Counted from the stretch's first letter, positions 10,162 to 18,764 are shown. The stretch is DNA of 64,000 nt from an uncultured Bacteroidales bacterium (GCA_947290775.1 CAMYPM010000008.1:6930-70929), one strand, 5' to 3'. The notes: generated from the letters alone by a model not told the origin. A program made the numbers and translations.

Positions 10162-10206
10162 CTTAATCTTTTTCAATTCAACTGACTTATTTTTTCTATT
10201 TATCAT

Positions 10207-10214
10207 CAAAGTTA
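10207..10214 (-). promoter_or_regulatory. -7 box for the LRR gene
   Basis: On the minus strand this reads TAACTTTG, an exact TAnnTTTG match, 46 bases before the ATG at 10161. It lies downstream of the longest possible start of the frame and so supports the shorter start. Confidence 0.5.
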
Positions 10215-10404
10215 AACAATTAATGCTGTTGTTATTCCATATTGACAGAGACTTTAGTAGAAAGCTATTCCTTTTCCAAGTGACTTTCTTTTCAAATGTA
10301 TTCCGCACGAATAGTAGCAAGTTCCGGTAACAGTAACTAAAAGAAGACGAGTAATAAGGCATGAGGTCTTTTCGCTAAGAACGCTCACTATGAGGTAAAA
10401 TCGG

Positions 10405-10412
10405 TAACTTTG
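10405..10412 (+). promoter_or_regulatory. -7 box for dapB
   Basis: TAACTTTG matches TAnnTTTG and lies 29 bases before the dapB ATG, leaving a short leader containing the purine-rich AAAGAGAGAAA next to the start. No good -33 box is seen at the expected distance. Confidence 0.55.
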
Positions 10413-10441
10413 GCACGAGATAGTAAGTAAAAGAGAGAAAA

Positions 10442-11173
10442 ATGGACATTATACTTATAGGGCACGGACGTATGGGTCAAGCTGTAGAAGAAGAAGCATT
10501 GCTTGGCGGTCATCACATTGTAGCTTGCTTTGACACTCAGCAAGGCAAGCCTTTTAGCCGTACTGCAGAGCTACCTCAAGCGGACGTATGTATTGAATTC
10601 ACCATTGCTGAAGAAGCCTACGACAATTGTCTTACTGCTTTGGAAGCCGGCTATCCCGTAGTGAGTGGCACAACAGGATGGAACGAGGGTGTAAAAAAGC
10701 TTCAAGCACTCAGTGAACAGAATGGCTGGAGTTTCTTCTATGCCCCCAACTACAGCATCGGTGTCAATTTACTTTATTCACTAAATAGGCATTTAGCCAG
10801 TCTATTAACTCACGTAAACGGCTACTTGCCTTCCATAGAAGAAAGACACCACATATTTAAGAAAGATGCTCCAAGTGGTACAGCAATCGCCCTTGCCAAC
10901 GACTTGATCGATATTGACCCGAGCTATACCAATTGGGCACCGGCTCCACCTGCTATAGAGGATAATCATATCATTCCCATTGTATCTGTACGAGAAGGAC
11001 AAATACCCGGTTATCATGGCGTTACATTTACCTCGCAGGTTGATCGTATCACTATTGAGCATGAAGCCTTTAGTCGCAAGGGATTAGCTCAAGGGGTATT
11101 GCTGGCGGCCGACTATGCAACGAAACACAAAGGCGCCTTGGACATGAAACAGATGTTAGACATTACTGAATAA
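10442..11173 (+). CDS. dapB: 4-hydroxy-tetrahydrodipicolinate reductase
   Basis: NAD(P)H-dependent reductase of the diaminopimelate/lysine pathway, feeding peptidoglycan. The 243 residues begin with a Rossmann motif (IILIGHGRMGQAVEEEA; the first position has H instead of the usual Gly-rich core). SGTTGWNEG and YAPNYSIGVN cover the cofactor/substrate loop. The substrate-binding EERHHIFKKDAPSGTA carries the conserved His-His and Lys-Asp-Ala-Pro-Ser-Gly-Thr. It is slightly shorter than the 270-residue enterobacterial enzyme, as is usual in Bacteroidota. It opens the dapB-lepB-WbqC-nitroreductase operon; lepB follows after 9 bases. Confidence 0.93.
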   Translation: MDIILIGHGRMGQAVEEEALLGGHHIVACFDTQQGKPFSRTAELPQADVCIEFTIAEEAYDNCLTALEAGYPVVSGTTGWNEGVKKLQALSEQNGWSFFYAPNYSIGVNLLYSLNRHLASLLTHVNGYLPSIEERHHIFKKDAPSGTAIALANDLIDIDPSYTNWAPAPPAIEDNHIIPIVSVREGQIPGYHGVTFTSQVDRITIEHEAFSRKGLAQGVLLAADYATKHKGALDMKQMLDITE

Positions 11174-11182
11174 TCATCCAAT

Positions 11183-12604
11183 ATGGAACAAGAAAAAAAA
11201 GGTCGCAAAGAGAAAAATAGTAAGCTCAGACAGCTTATTTGGGGTTCTTTTGTCACTCTCCTATTTATCCTTTTTGCTATTTGGGCAGGATGGGGTTGGT
11301 TTATTTTCCTTCCGCTTATCGTAGACTACTACTTCTTACACTATATTAAGTGGCCCAAGGTAAGCAAGGTCAAGAATAAATTTCTACGCGGCTTCTTATC
11401 ATTATTAGGCGATTTGGTATTTGCAGCCATAGGGGTTACCCTCCTGAGTACCTACTTCTTCCAAAATTTCGCTATTCCCTCCTCCTCTTTGGAGAAGACC
11501 TTGCTTGTAGGTGATTACCTCTTTGTCAATAAACTTAGTTACGGGCCTCGCACGCCTATGACTCCGATTGCTATTCCCCTCACACACAACACATTTAAGG
11601 GGCATAAAAGTTACTTAGACAAGCCTCACTACCCATACAGGAGATTGAAGGGTGGGCACAAGCCTAAGCGGGGAGATTTGGTTGTATTTAATTTTCCTGC
11701 AGGAGATACGGTAGCCCTTAATATGCCTAACCCTGATTACTATACACTAAAGGCAATATATGGCGAAGAGGTACTTCACAACCGCCCTGATATTTACGGA
11801 CGTATTGTCTACCGGCCGGTGGATCGCCGTGACCATTATGTAAAAAGATGCGTAGCTACTGCCGGAGACAAGATTGAAATACGTAACAATGAAGTCTTTA
11901 TAAATGACAAGAAACAAGCTTTTCCCGATAAAGGGCAGCTCAATTACTACATTCAAATGGGCAAGGAGCGCTTTAGTGAGGAGGAGATAGAGCATTTAGG
12001 AATTTCAAAGGCAGATCAACGTTCAAGTATTATTTCAGCCGCAGATAACGCCTTGCTCTACAAGCAGGGACTGAAACCCTTGGAACAAGATAACAAGGGA
12101 ATACTTTACCTCTTTCCCCTTACCAATGAAAGCTACAAAAAGGTTGCAAAGGATCCGCGTGTGGTGGCTATCAGCGTAGAGAAAGCATCAGAAAGTCTTA
12201 CCTACCCATTGGAAGCTAACACAGGGTGGACGCGTGATAATTGGGGGCCTGTGGTCATACCGGCAAAGGGAATGACAATCACACTGGACAGTGCCTCACT
12301 CGCCATCTATAAGCGCTGCATTGTAGCTTATGAGGGGCATAAACTGGAGTACGATGCTTCCGGTAATATAGTGATCGATGGGCAAAAGACAACAGAGTAT
12401 ACGTTTGCCATGGATTACTACTTTATGTTGGGCGACAATAGGCATAACTCTGCCGATAGCCGCTACTGGGGATTTGTACCGGAGGATCACATCGTAGGAA
12501 CCCCCTCTTTCCTTTGGCTTTCAATAGACAAAGATAAGCCTCTATTCAAAGGGAAAATACGCTTCAAGCGAATGATGCGTGCAATCCATGGTCAGGCACT
12601 CTAA
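11183..12604 (+). CDS. lepB: Signal peptidase I
   Basis: Membrane serine protease that removes Sec signal peptides. Two hydrophobic segments lie near residues 15-52 and 70-95. The catalytic Ser is in IPSSSLEKTLLVGDYLFVNK (the usual SGSM reads SSSL). The catalytic Lys lies in YVKRCVATAGDKIEI, and box E is YFMLGDNRHNSADSRYWGFV near 420. At 473 residues it is much longer than the E. coli enzyme because of a long insertion (about residues 250-400) before box E, a known feature of Bacteroidales LepB. The order dapB-lepB-WbqC is a conserved one in the group. Only one lepB copy is present, where some Bacteroides have two in tandem. Confidence 0.92.
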   Translation: MEQEKKGRKEKNSKLRQLIWGSFVTLLFILFAIWAGWGWFIFLPLIVDYYFLHYIKWPKVSKVKNKFLRGFLSLLGDLVFAAIGVTLLSTYFFQNFAIPSSSLEKTLLVGDYLFVNKLSYGPRTPMTPIAIPLTHNTFKGHKSYLDKPHYPYRRLKGGHKPKRGDLVVFNFPAGDTVALNMPNPDYYTLKAIYGEEVLHNRPDIYGRIVYRPVDRRDHYVKRCVATAGDKIEIRNNEVFINDKKQAFPDKGQLNYYIQMGKERFSEEEIEHLGISKADQRSSIISAADNALLYKQGLKPLEQDNKGILYLFPLTNESYKKVAKDPRVVAISVEKASESLTYPLEANTGWTRDNWGPVVIPAKGMTITLDSASLAIYKRCIVAYEGHKLEYDASGNIVIDGQKTTEYTFAMDYYFMLGDNRHNSADSRYWGFVPEDHIVGTPSFLWLSIDKDKPLFKGKIRFKRMMRAIHGQAL

Positions 12605-13250
12605 TATTCAGCACCTATTACCCATTGGTTATGCTCCCAGTATAGAGTACTTTTCTTTTTTATTAAGTGAAGGTACCTATATAGATGCAGCCGAGCACTA
12701 TGTCAAACAGACTTGGCGCAACCGCTGTCGCATATTAAGTCCTCAAGGAATAGTGGAGCTTACCATACCGGTAAAGCAGGGATCCTCCCGAGAATGCCCT
12801 ATTCGAAAGGTAGAGATTTCACCGCATGACCACTGGTATTCAAGGCACTTACAGGCGATAAAAAGTTGCTATGGCAGAACCCCATACTATGAGTATTATG
12901 AAGATGCCATTACGCCCCTATATGAAAGGCAACGCTTTCAATATCTTTTTGACTTTTGTTTGGCTCTAATCGACACCATAGTCCGACTAATTGAGTTACC
13001 TCTCCACTATGAGCTATGCGAAACCTATCAAAGCATTACCGATGATGACATTAGAGGGTGCTTTGAACCTTCTACTCCTCAGATGAGTAGTGACTTTGTG
13101 CCCATACCCTACTATCAGCTATTCGAAGGGCAAAAGCACTTTGTGCCAAACCTAAGCATATACGATCTAATTTTTAATATGGGGCCTGAGGCAAGGCTTA
13201 TATTGAGAAAACAAAACCAATTGCTTACACAATCACAAAATGGAAAATAA
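12588..13250 (+). CDS. WbqC-like family protein
   Basis: The protein has about 220 residues. The pattern LLPIGYAPSIEYFSFLL, an RNRCRIL-type segment, ELTIPVKQG and IKSCYGRTPYYEYYED match the WbqC family, whose members occur in glycan-biosynthesis loci and beside lepB in Bacteroidales but have no firm biochemical role. ATG 12588 is chosen over GTG 12579; either leaves the start inside the lepB 3' end (overlap 17 or 26 bases). The last bases overlap the nitroreductase start by 11. No signal peptide or membrane segment is seen, so it is probably cytoplasmic. Confidence 0.82.
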   Translation: MVRHSNIQHLLPIGYAPSIEYFSFLLSEGTYIDAAEHYVKQTWRNRCRILSPQGIVELTIPVKQGSSRECPIRKVEISPHDHWYSRHLQAIKSCYGRTPYYEYYEDAITPLYERQRFQYLFDFCLALIDTIVRLIELPLHYELCETYQSITDDDIRGCFEPSTPQMSSDFVPIPYYQLFEGQKHFVPNLSIYDLIFNMGPEARLILRKQNQLLTQSQNGK

Positions 13251-13821
13251 TACACTAATTGACTTAATCAAGAAAACACGTTCTGTACGTCGCTTCGATG
13301 AAAGTGTACCTATTCGGGAAGAGGTATTGCGTACATGGATAGGAAATCTACGATACACCTCCTCTGCACGCAACTTACAGCCTTTGAAGTATAAAATAGT
13401 AACTGAAAAGGATGATTTGGAGCTCATTTACCCTCTGTTACACTGGGCGGGGTATCTAAAAGATTGGGATGGTCCTTCACAAGGCGAGCGTCCAACGGCT
13501 TTTGTGATTCAATTGGTAGATACGGATATAGCCACCTCAGCCCGCTTTGACGAGGGGATTCAATTGGAAGCACTCATGCTTCAGGCCACTGCAGAGGGAT
13601 GGAGTGGCTGTATCATACAAGCATTCAATGCCGCCAAGTTAGTTGCGTCTTTGTCAATTCCGGAGAGATTCTCTCCTCTTTCGGTAATTGCTTTTGGGAA
13701 AGGTATTGAGCAGATAGTTATAGAAAAGCTCATTGCCGATGGGAGTGTACAGTATTGGCGCACTGCCGATGGAGTACATCATGTACCCAAACGAATTGCT
13801 GAAGAACTTATTATCGCTTAA
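13240..13821 (+). CDS. Nitroreductase family flavoprotein
   Basis: A 193-residue FMN-dependent oxidoreductase of the nitroreductase fold. The N-terminal KKTRSVRRFDESVPI, carrying the FMN-phosphate-binding Arg pair, is followed by SSARNLQPLKYKIV; near residues 105-130 come QLEALMLQATAEGWSGCII and the C-terminal FGKGIEQ. The physiological substrate cannot be told from sequence; such enzymes reduce nitroaromatics, quinones or flavins in vitro. It overlaps the WbqC-like gene by 11 bases and appears to be the last gene of the dapB operon. 81 bases separate it from the efflux ATPase, which has its own promoter. Confidence 0.82.
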   Translation: MENNTLIDLIKKTRSVRRFDESVPIREEVLRTWIGNLRYTSSARNLQPLKYKIVTEKDDLELIYPLLHWAGYLKDWDGPSQGERPTAFVIQLVDTDIATSARFDEGIQLEALMLQATAEGWSGCIIQAFNAAKLVASLSIPERFSPLSVIAFGKGIEQIVIEKLIADGSVQYWRTADGVHHVPKRIAEELIIA

Positions 13822-13841
13822 ACCCTCTCTCTCCGGAGCAT

Positions 13842-13856
13842 TGCAACACAGTTGCA
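13842..13856. promoter_or_regulatory. Operator-like dyad at the zntA/fur promoter
   Basis: TGCAACACAGTTGCA is a perfect 6-bp inverted repeat around a 3-base centre. It ends 12 bases before the -7 box at 13868 and covers the expected -33 position, so a bound protein should block transcription. Fur-family proteins bind short dyads of this kind, and a Fur-family gene is second in this transcription unit. Autoregulation is inference. Confidence 0.5.
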
Positions 13857-13867
13857 TTTAGGCTCAT

Positions 13868-13875
13868 TATCTTTG
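13868..13875 (+). promoter_or_regulatory. -7 box for the efflux ATPase operon
   Basis: TATCTTTG matches TAnnTTTG, 27 bases before the ATG at 13903. ATGAAGGAG overlaps the start itself; no strong Shine-Dalgarno sequence lies upstream. Confidence 0.55.
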
Positions 13876-13902
13876 CTTTAGACAAGTAGATAGTATTAAC
13901 CT

Positions 13903-15909
13903 ATGAAGGAGAAAAACATCGCTAATAGCAAAGATAAACCAACGGCACAACCTGTCGGTTGCGCATGTTGCTGCGAGCAACACGCTAAGGGATCACATTC
14001 ACACGACCACTCTGAGGAAGAGTCGGCTAAGGGACTTATCATCAGAATCTCTATTTCAACGATTCTACTGATCGTTAGCGTATTACTTGATTTTAGGCTG
14101 CTATCGCCAGATATACCCTACAGGGGTATTATTATCTTGGCAGTTTCCCTATTAGCCTACATACCAATCGGATACAACGTGCTGCGAGAAGGCTTGGAGC
14201 TTGCTTTCAAGAATCGTGATGTGTTCAACGAACTCATGCTAATGTCTGTCGCAACTATTGCGGCATTTGTCATTGGTGAGTACCATGAGTCCGTTTTGCT
14301 AATACTCCTTTACTCTATAGGAGAGCTGCTTCAAGATAGGGCTTCCGATAAGGCTCGCAAAAACATACAGACCTTAATTGACATTCGGCCAAAGACTGTT
14401 ACCGTGATTACCCCCAATGGCACAGTAGAGAGGGAGGCAAGTAAATGCTCCGTAGGGGACAAGCTCCGCTTCTTACCGGGGGAACGCATCGGATTAGATG
14501 TAACCTTGATGGATAGTGCCGGAGATTTTGATTACTCTTCTCTTACCGGGGAAAGCCTCCCCGTACATTGTAAGCAGGGCGATGATGTGATGGCCGGTGC
14601 TATAGTGCTATCGAAACCTATTGAAGGCGTGGTAAATAAGCCATTTGAGGATAGCACCTTGTCGCGCATTATCAATATGGTAGAGAATAGTGCAGAAAGA
14701 AAACCCGACACAGAACGGTTTATCCGTCGTTTTGCCCGTATATATACCCCTATTGTTGTAGCTCTTGCTGTTTTACTCATTTTCGTACCATTTTTCTTCG
14801 GACTATACAACGGCAATGCCGCTCCTTTTCACGACTACCTCTACAACGGGTTAGTGCTACTAGTTGCTTCATGTCCTTGCGCTTTGGTCATTAGCGTACC
14901 ACTTAGTTTTTTTGGTGGATTAGGGGCTGCCTCACGGAATGGTCTACTCTTCAAAGGAGCTCTTTTCTTAGACAGACTAAGGCATATTGATACTTTTGTA
15001 TTTGATAAAACAGGAACGTTGACAGAGGGTGTTTTTCGCGTAAGTAAAGCATTAACTCATGTCGATGGTATCAACAAAGAGAGCATTCTCTCCTCTGTAG
15101 CCGCATTGGAGAGAGACAGCTCTCATCCTATTGCCCAAGCTGTGGTAGCTTATGCGCAAGAGCTGCAATGCAGTATGACAGCTCCACTCTCTGACATTGA
15201 AGAAATAACCGGTATGGGGATGAAAGGTGTGGACGACAAGGGCAACGAGATCTTAGTAGGCAATGAAAAGCTGCTGGAAAAGTATCGGGTTGCCATTCAT
15301 GCACTACCGGAGGAAAGCAGCAGTCACATTCTCATCTCTTGTGCAGGAGAGCATGTTATGACGCTTATACTCTCCGATAAGCCCAAAGCAACTGCCCAGC
15401 AAACAATTAAGGATCTACAAGAGCGAGGCTACAAGACCATAATGCTCTCAGGTGATAATAAGGCAGTGGTAGCTTCTATAGGAAAAGAACTCAATGTAGA
15501 TGTTGCACTTGGCGGACTTCTTCCTGATGACAAGATTAAAGAAGTGGAAGCACTTCGTAAGCAAGGAAAAGGAATAGCATTTGTGGGAGATGGGCTTAAT
15601 GATGCTCCTGTCATGTCCCTCTCCGATGTGTCCTTTGCTATGGGAGGGATAGGAAGCGATACCACAATCGAAATAGCCGACGTAGTGATCCAAAGCGATG
15701 ATCCTTATCGGACGGTGACTGCCGTTGATCTCTCACGCTATACCTACAAGATAGTCTTGCAGAATATTATCTTTGCTTTAGCAGTAAAAGTAATTGTAAT
15801 GGGTTGCGCTGCCTTTGGAGTAGCTGAGCTATGGTGGGCTATTCTGGCTGATGTTGGCGTAACACTCTTAGCCATACTTAATAGTTTACGGACTTTACAT
15901 TATCGATAA
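13903..15909 (+). CDS. zntA: Heavy-metal (Zn/Cd/Pb-type) translocating P1B-ATPase
   Basis: Inner-membrane pump exporting divalent metal. There is no HMA domain in the 668 residues. Instead the N-terminal tail carries a metal-ligand patch, CACCC (C20, C22-24) and HSHDH (H32, H34, H36). Transmembrane helices follow, then the actuator loop DYSSLTGESLPV, the intramembrane CPC motif (C324-P-C326), the phosphorylation site DKTGTLTEG (D368), ATP-binding SSHPIAQAV, the hinge GDGLNDAPVMSL, and two C-terminal helices. CPC with a Cys/His tail fits the Zn/Cd/Pb group (P1B-2) better than Cu pumps, but specificity is inferred. The Fur-family gene starts one base after its stop. Confidence 0.87.
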   Translation: MKEKNIANSKDKPTAQPVGCACCCEQHAKGSHSHDHSEEESAKGLIIRISISTILLIVSVLLDFRLLSPDIPYRGIIILAVSLLAYIPIGYNVLREGLELAFKNRDVFNELMLMSVATIAAFVIGEYHESVLLILLYSIGELLQDRASDKARKNIQTLIDIRPKTVTVITPNGTVEREASKCSVGDKLRFLPGERIGLDVTLMDSAGDFDYSSLTGESLPVHCKQGDDVMAGAIVLSKPIEGVVNKPFEDSTLSRIINMVENSAERKPDTERFIRRFARIYTPIVVALAVLLIFVPFFFGLYNGNAAPFHDYLYNGLVLLVASCPCALVISVPLSFFGGLGAASRNGLLFKGALFLDRLRHIDTFVFDKTGTLTEGVFRVSKALTHVDGINKESILSSVAALERDSSHPIAQAVVAYAQELQCSMTAPLSDIEEITGMGMKGVDDKGNEILVGNEKLLEKYRVAIHALPEESSSHILISCAGEHVMTLILSDKPKATAQQTIKDLQERGYKTIMLSGDNKAVVASIGKELNVDVALGGLLPDDKIKEVEALRKQGKGIAFVGDGLNDAPVMSLSDVSFAMGGIGSDTTIEIADVVIQSDDPYRTVTAVDLSRYTYKIVLQNIIFALAVKVIVMGCAAFGVAELWWAILADVGVTLLAILNSLRTLHYR

Positions 15910-15910
15910 A

Positions 15911-16324
15911 ATGGCCGATTCCGAAAAATTAGAGGCGCTCTTCCGCCTTCATAATAAACGTCTTACCCCTACGAGGAAGCTGATATACGATACCTTGGCC
16001 TCCTCCGACGAGGCTTTGACTATGCAAGATATTGAGTTGCTTGCAGATGGTGTCGATAAGAGCACTGTTTCACGCACACTCCATGTATTAGGCTCTATTG
16101 GAGCCGTGCACAGAATTACGGATGCCAATGGACTTTTCAAGTTTGCAGTCACCTCATTTGAGGAGGGAATGCCACTTGTCAGCCATATTCACTTTAGTTG
16201 CATAAAGTGCGGTAAAACATACTGTGTAGAGAGCGTTCACATACCCCCTATTCACCTTCCCGACAACTTTAAGGCAACCGATTACAACATCGTGGTAACC
16301 GGCATCTGTCCCTATTGTCATTAG
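15911..16324 (+). CDS. Fur-family metal-responsive transcriptional repressor
   Basis: A 137-residue regulator with a winged-helix N-terminus (RLTPTRKLIYDTLASS..., recognition region VDKSTVSRTLHVLGS) and a C-terminal dimerisation domain. Two Cys pairs, CIKCGK and CPYC, form the structural zinc site, and HIHFSC supplies the His of the regulatory site. Length and motifs fit Fur/Zur/PerR. Linkage to a Zn/Cd-type exporter suggests zinc sensing, but iron or peroxide sensing is not excluded. It lies one base after the ATPase, so is co-transcribed, and may bind the dyad at 13842. Its stop overlaps the convergent mutY stop by four bases. Confidence 0.85.
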   Translation: MADSEKLEALFRLHNKRLTPTRKLIYDTLASSDEALTMQDIELLADGVDKSTVSRTLHVLGSIGAVHRITDANGLFKFAVTSFEEGMPLVSHIHFSCIKCGKTYCVESVHIPPIHLPDNFKATDYNIVVTGICPYCH

Positions 16325-17373
16325 AGAAGCTCTTCCATAGCCTTTGTAAGGATGATAGGCATCCCATAATTGGCTATTTCCTCTTTTCTTACTTCAATAA
16401 ACCCTTCGAAAGGTGACTTTCCTTCCTTTATTTTTGCTTTGAGAACCGTTATGTAAAGCACTCGATGGGTCAAGCGATGAACGTATGAACGAAACTCGCC
16501 TGTAAGTGAGCCTGCAGTATGGCTTCCCCATACTCTTTCTACTACTTCTCCCACCCTTTTCGGATCAATAGGCTCACTGCTCTCATAAAGAGGGAACTCA
16601 TATAGACTGTGCCAGATATCTTTGCCTTCTCTTCGCTTAATCCAAAGCTTTCCTTCTGAAGACTCCACCAAAAGATAAAGCATATACCGACTTTTGACGG
16701 CGGTCTTTCTACTCTTCTGCGGCAAGCTAAGTTCATGCCCCGTACCGGCTACTGCGCAATTATTTGCCAACGGACACTCGTTGCACTTTGCCTCACGTGG
16801 CATGCAGCATAGTGCGCCAAGCTCCATTAAGGATTGGTTCACCTCAGCTGATCTGCCAAGGGCAATCAGTTCCTCCACATAGTGCTTTACAAAGCGTTTT
16901 CCTTGTGGAGTATCAATAGGTATTTCCGAAGCAGTCAAGCGGGATATTACACGCAATAGGTTACCATCCACGGCTGCATGTGGTGCATTAGCTGCAAAAG
17001 AGGATACAGCAGCTGCCGTATAATCCCCCACTCCGGGAAGGGAAAGCAAGGTCGCATAATCGGAAGGAAAGACGCCTCCAAGCTCACTCACTACCTTGCG
17101 AGCTGCCTTGTGCATATTTCTTGCACGCGAATAGTATCCCAACCCCTGCCACAAGCTCAGTACATCATCTATATCGGCTTCTGCCAATCTATCCACAGAG
17201 GGGAAACGCTCCACGAAACGATAATAGTAATCCAATCCTTGCACTACACGGGTTTGCTGTAGAATAACCTCTGAAACCCATATTAGATAGGGATCACGCG
17301 TCTCTCGCCATGGTAAGAGACGCTGATGCTCGTGATACCAAGCGAGAAGTGCTGTGTGTATTTCGTCAAGCAT
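16321..17373 (-). CDS. mutY: A/G-specific adenine DNA glycosylase
   Basis: Removes adenine mispaired with 8-oxoguanine. The protein has about 350 residues: an N-terminal helix-hairpin-helix glycosylase domain (WVSEVILQQTRV; LPGVGDYTAAAVSSFA; catalytic Asp in AVDGNLLRVISRL), then the 4Fe-4S cluster motif C-x6-C-x2-C-x5-C (CMPREAKCNECPLANNC, about residues 195-211), then a NUDIX-like C-terminal domain (about 230-350) that reads 8-oxoG. ATG 17373 is preferred over GTG 17382 because GAGG lies 8 bases ahead of it. It follows pfkA by about 20 bases and is probably co-transcribed with it. Confidence 0.93.
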   Translation of the reverse strand: MLDEIHTALLAWYHEHQRLLPWRETRDPYLIWVSEVILQQTRVVQGLDYYYRFVERFPSVDRLAEADIDDVLSLWQGLGYYSRARNMHKAARKVVSELGGVFPSDYATLLSLPGVGDYTAAAVSSFAANAPHAAVDGNLLRVISRLTASEIPIDTPQGKRFVKHYVEELIALGRSAEVNQSLMELGALCCMPREAKCNECPLANNCAVAGTGHELSLPQKSRKTAVKSRYMLYLLVESSEGKLWIKRREGKDIWHSLYEFPLYESSEPIDPKRVGEVVERVWGSHTAGSLTGEFRSYVHRLTHRVLYITVLKAKIKEGKSPFEGFIEVRKEEIANYGMPIILTKAMEELL

Positions 17374-17392
17374 GAGAGTCACCTCATAAGAC

Positions 17393-18385
17393 TTATATGG
17401 AGAGGATATTTACTATCTCTAATAATTTTTCGTGAATGGGCTTATGGTCTTTAATTGCCTTTACAAAAGGCACATATACGATCTCATCATGATCATAACC
17501 GATCATTACATTGCGTTGATCCTCAAGGAGAGCCTCTATAGCAGCTACGCCCATACGGCTTGCCATTATTCGGTCAGTGGCACAGGGGCTACCCCCACGC
17601 TGAATGTGCCCTAATATAGTTACACGCACATCGTAATCGGGGAAGCGCTCTTGTACTTTCGCTGCGGCTGCCATTGCCCCGCCCCCTTCCTCATTGCTTT
17701 CCGTTACCAATACGATACTGCTGCTCTTTGTTTTGCGGAAGCCGCTGCTGATACTCTCCTCTATATGCCCGGTTGTATGGTGCATTTCAGGAATAATAGC
17801 CGCTTCGCATCCCCCTGCAATAGCTCCGTTGAGAGCCAAGAAACCGGCTTCACGCCCCATCACTTCCACAAAGAAAAGCCGATTGTGGGATGATGCCGTA
17901 TCGCGGATCTTATCCACTGCCTCCACTATCGTATTTAAAGCTGTTGTATAGCCTATGGTTAGGTCAGTTCCTTGTAAGTCGTTGTCTATCGTGGCAGGTA
18001 CCCCTACTATAGGGTAATTGTACTCTTGTGCCAATGCTCTTGCCCCGGCGAGAGAGCCATCCCCTCCGATCACCACAAGGGCATCTATTCCTTGCTCACG
18101 GAGGTTGGCATAAGCCTTTTTCCTTCCCTCTTCTGTCCTAAACTCATCGCAGCGGGCTGTTTTGAGAATAGTACCTCCGCGCTGAATGATATTGCTTACA
18201 TCCTCCGTTCGAAATGATTTAAAGAGTCCCTCTATTATTCCAAGATAACCTTTGTATATAGCTTTTACCTCTATTCCATGATATATGGCAGCCCTCGTAA
18301 CGGCACGAATAGCTGCATTCATTCCGGGGGCATCGCCTCCGGAGGTGAGTAGTCCAACTCTCTTGATGCTTCTATTTCCCGACAT
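17393..18385 (-). CDS. pfkA: ATP-dependent 6-phosphofructokinase
   Basis: Phosphorylates fructose-6-phosphate in glycolysis. The 330 residues begin with the ATP-binding [16 protein letters not shown] (about 14-29), then GGDGSLAGA (about 104-112; the Gly of GGDGS favours ATP over pyrophosphate), the catalytic [20 protein letters not shown], and [10 protein letters not shown] and [15 protein letters not shown], which bind sugar phosphate and effector. It matches the classic bacterial PfkA. A -7 box lies about 70 bases upstream and the leader opens with a short palindrome. mutY follows. Confidence 0.95.
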   Translation of the reverse strand: MSGNRSIKRVGLLTSGGDAPGMNAAIRAVTRAAIYHGIEVKAIYKGYLGIIEGLFKSFRTEDVSNIIQRGGTILKTARCDEFRTEEGRKKAYANLREQGIDALVVIGGDGSLAGARALAQEYNYPIVGVPATIDNDLQGTDLTIGYTTALNTIVEAVDKIRDTASSHNRLFFVEVMGREAGFLALNGAIAGGCEAAIIPEMHHTTGHIEESISSGFRKTKSSSIVLVTESNEEGGGAMAAAAKVQERFPDYDVRVTILGHIQRGGSPCATDRIMASRMGVAAIEALLEDQRNVMIGYDHDEIVYVPFVKAIKDHKPIHEKLLEIVNILSI

Positions 18386-18433
18386 ACTAAATTACAAGCT
18401 TAAAAAACTTTTCTACCAACCACTCTACGCGAG

Positions 18434-18453
18434 AGACCTTTTTCAAAAGGTCT
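18434..18453. repeat. Palindrome in the pfkA leader
   Basis: AGACCTTTT and AAAAGGTCT form a 9-bp inverted repeat around 2 bases. On the minus strand it sits just after the -7 box at 18456, so it would fold at the very 5' end of the pfkA mRNA or act as a DNA operator. It lacks a terminator-like T run after GGTCT. Confidence 0.5.
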
Positions 18454-18455
18454 TA

Positions 18456-18463
18456 CAAAGGTA
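18456..18463 (-). promoter_or_regulatory. -7 box for pfkA
   Basis: Minus-strand TACCTTTG matches TAnnTTTG, 70 bases before the pfkA ATG. No clear -33 box stands out. Confidence 0.5.
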
Positions 18464-18523
18464 ACCTCTTCGTATGAAGAAACAACTAACAAATAGTTCT
18501 ATAGTTTCAATTCAAACCTATAG

Positions 18524-18649
18524 ATCTATCGTTTGATAGATTCTGATCTTTTCATTCAAAGATCAGAACCTTTTGGCTGCCCCATTCCATGCCACAAAAG
18601 CACGCACAGTAACTCCGCCTTACTCCACACAAGTAGTAGGCGTTTTTTT
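18524..18649 (+). ncRNA. Candidate small RNA between pfkA and dnaN
   Basis: This gap (18386-18830, 445 bases between divergent genes) has no coding frame but a chain of structures on the plus strand. A 7-bp hairpin lies at 18524-18541. A perfect 11-bp hairpin with loop TCATTC lies at 18541-18568. A CTTTTG/CAAAAG stem follows at about 18570-18602, then the terminator at 18616-18649. Since no plus-strand gene lies upstream, the terminator must end some short transcript. TTTC at 18505 followed 18 bases later by TATCGTTTG (one base longer than the -7 consensus) could start an RNA of about 110 bases near 18540. The family is not recognised. Confidence 0.35.
18616..18649 (+). terminator. Orphan rho-independent terminator upstream of dnaN
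   Basis: CGCCT(T)ACT pairs with AGTAGGCG (8 bp, one bulged T) and runs directly into seven T residues at 18643-18649. It lies 180 bases before dnaN and points toward it, but no plus-strand gene precedes it. Confidence 0.7.
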
Positions 18650-18764
18650 CATCACGTAATACATACAGAATGCAGCTGTGCGCCCATAGTATTTTACATT
18701 CTGCATATTTCTTTTGACTGATTTTCTCGTCTCTTAAGCCACGCAGTATATCAGAAGAATAAAC

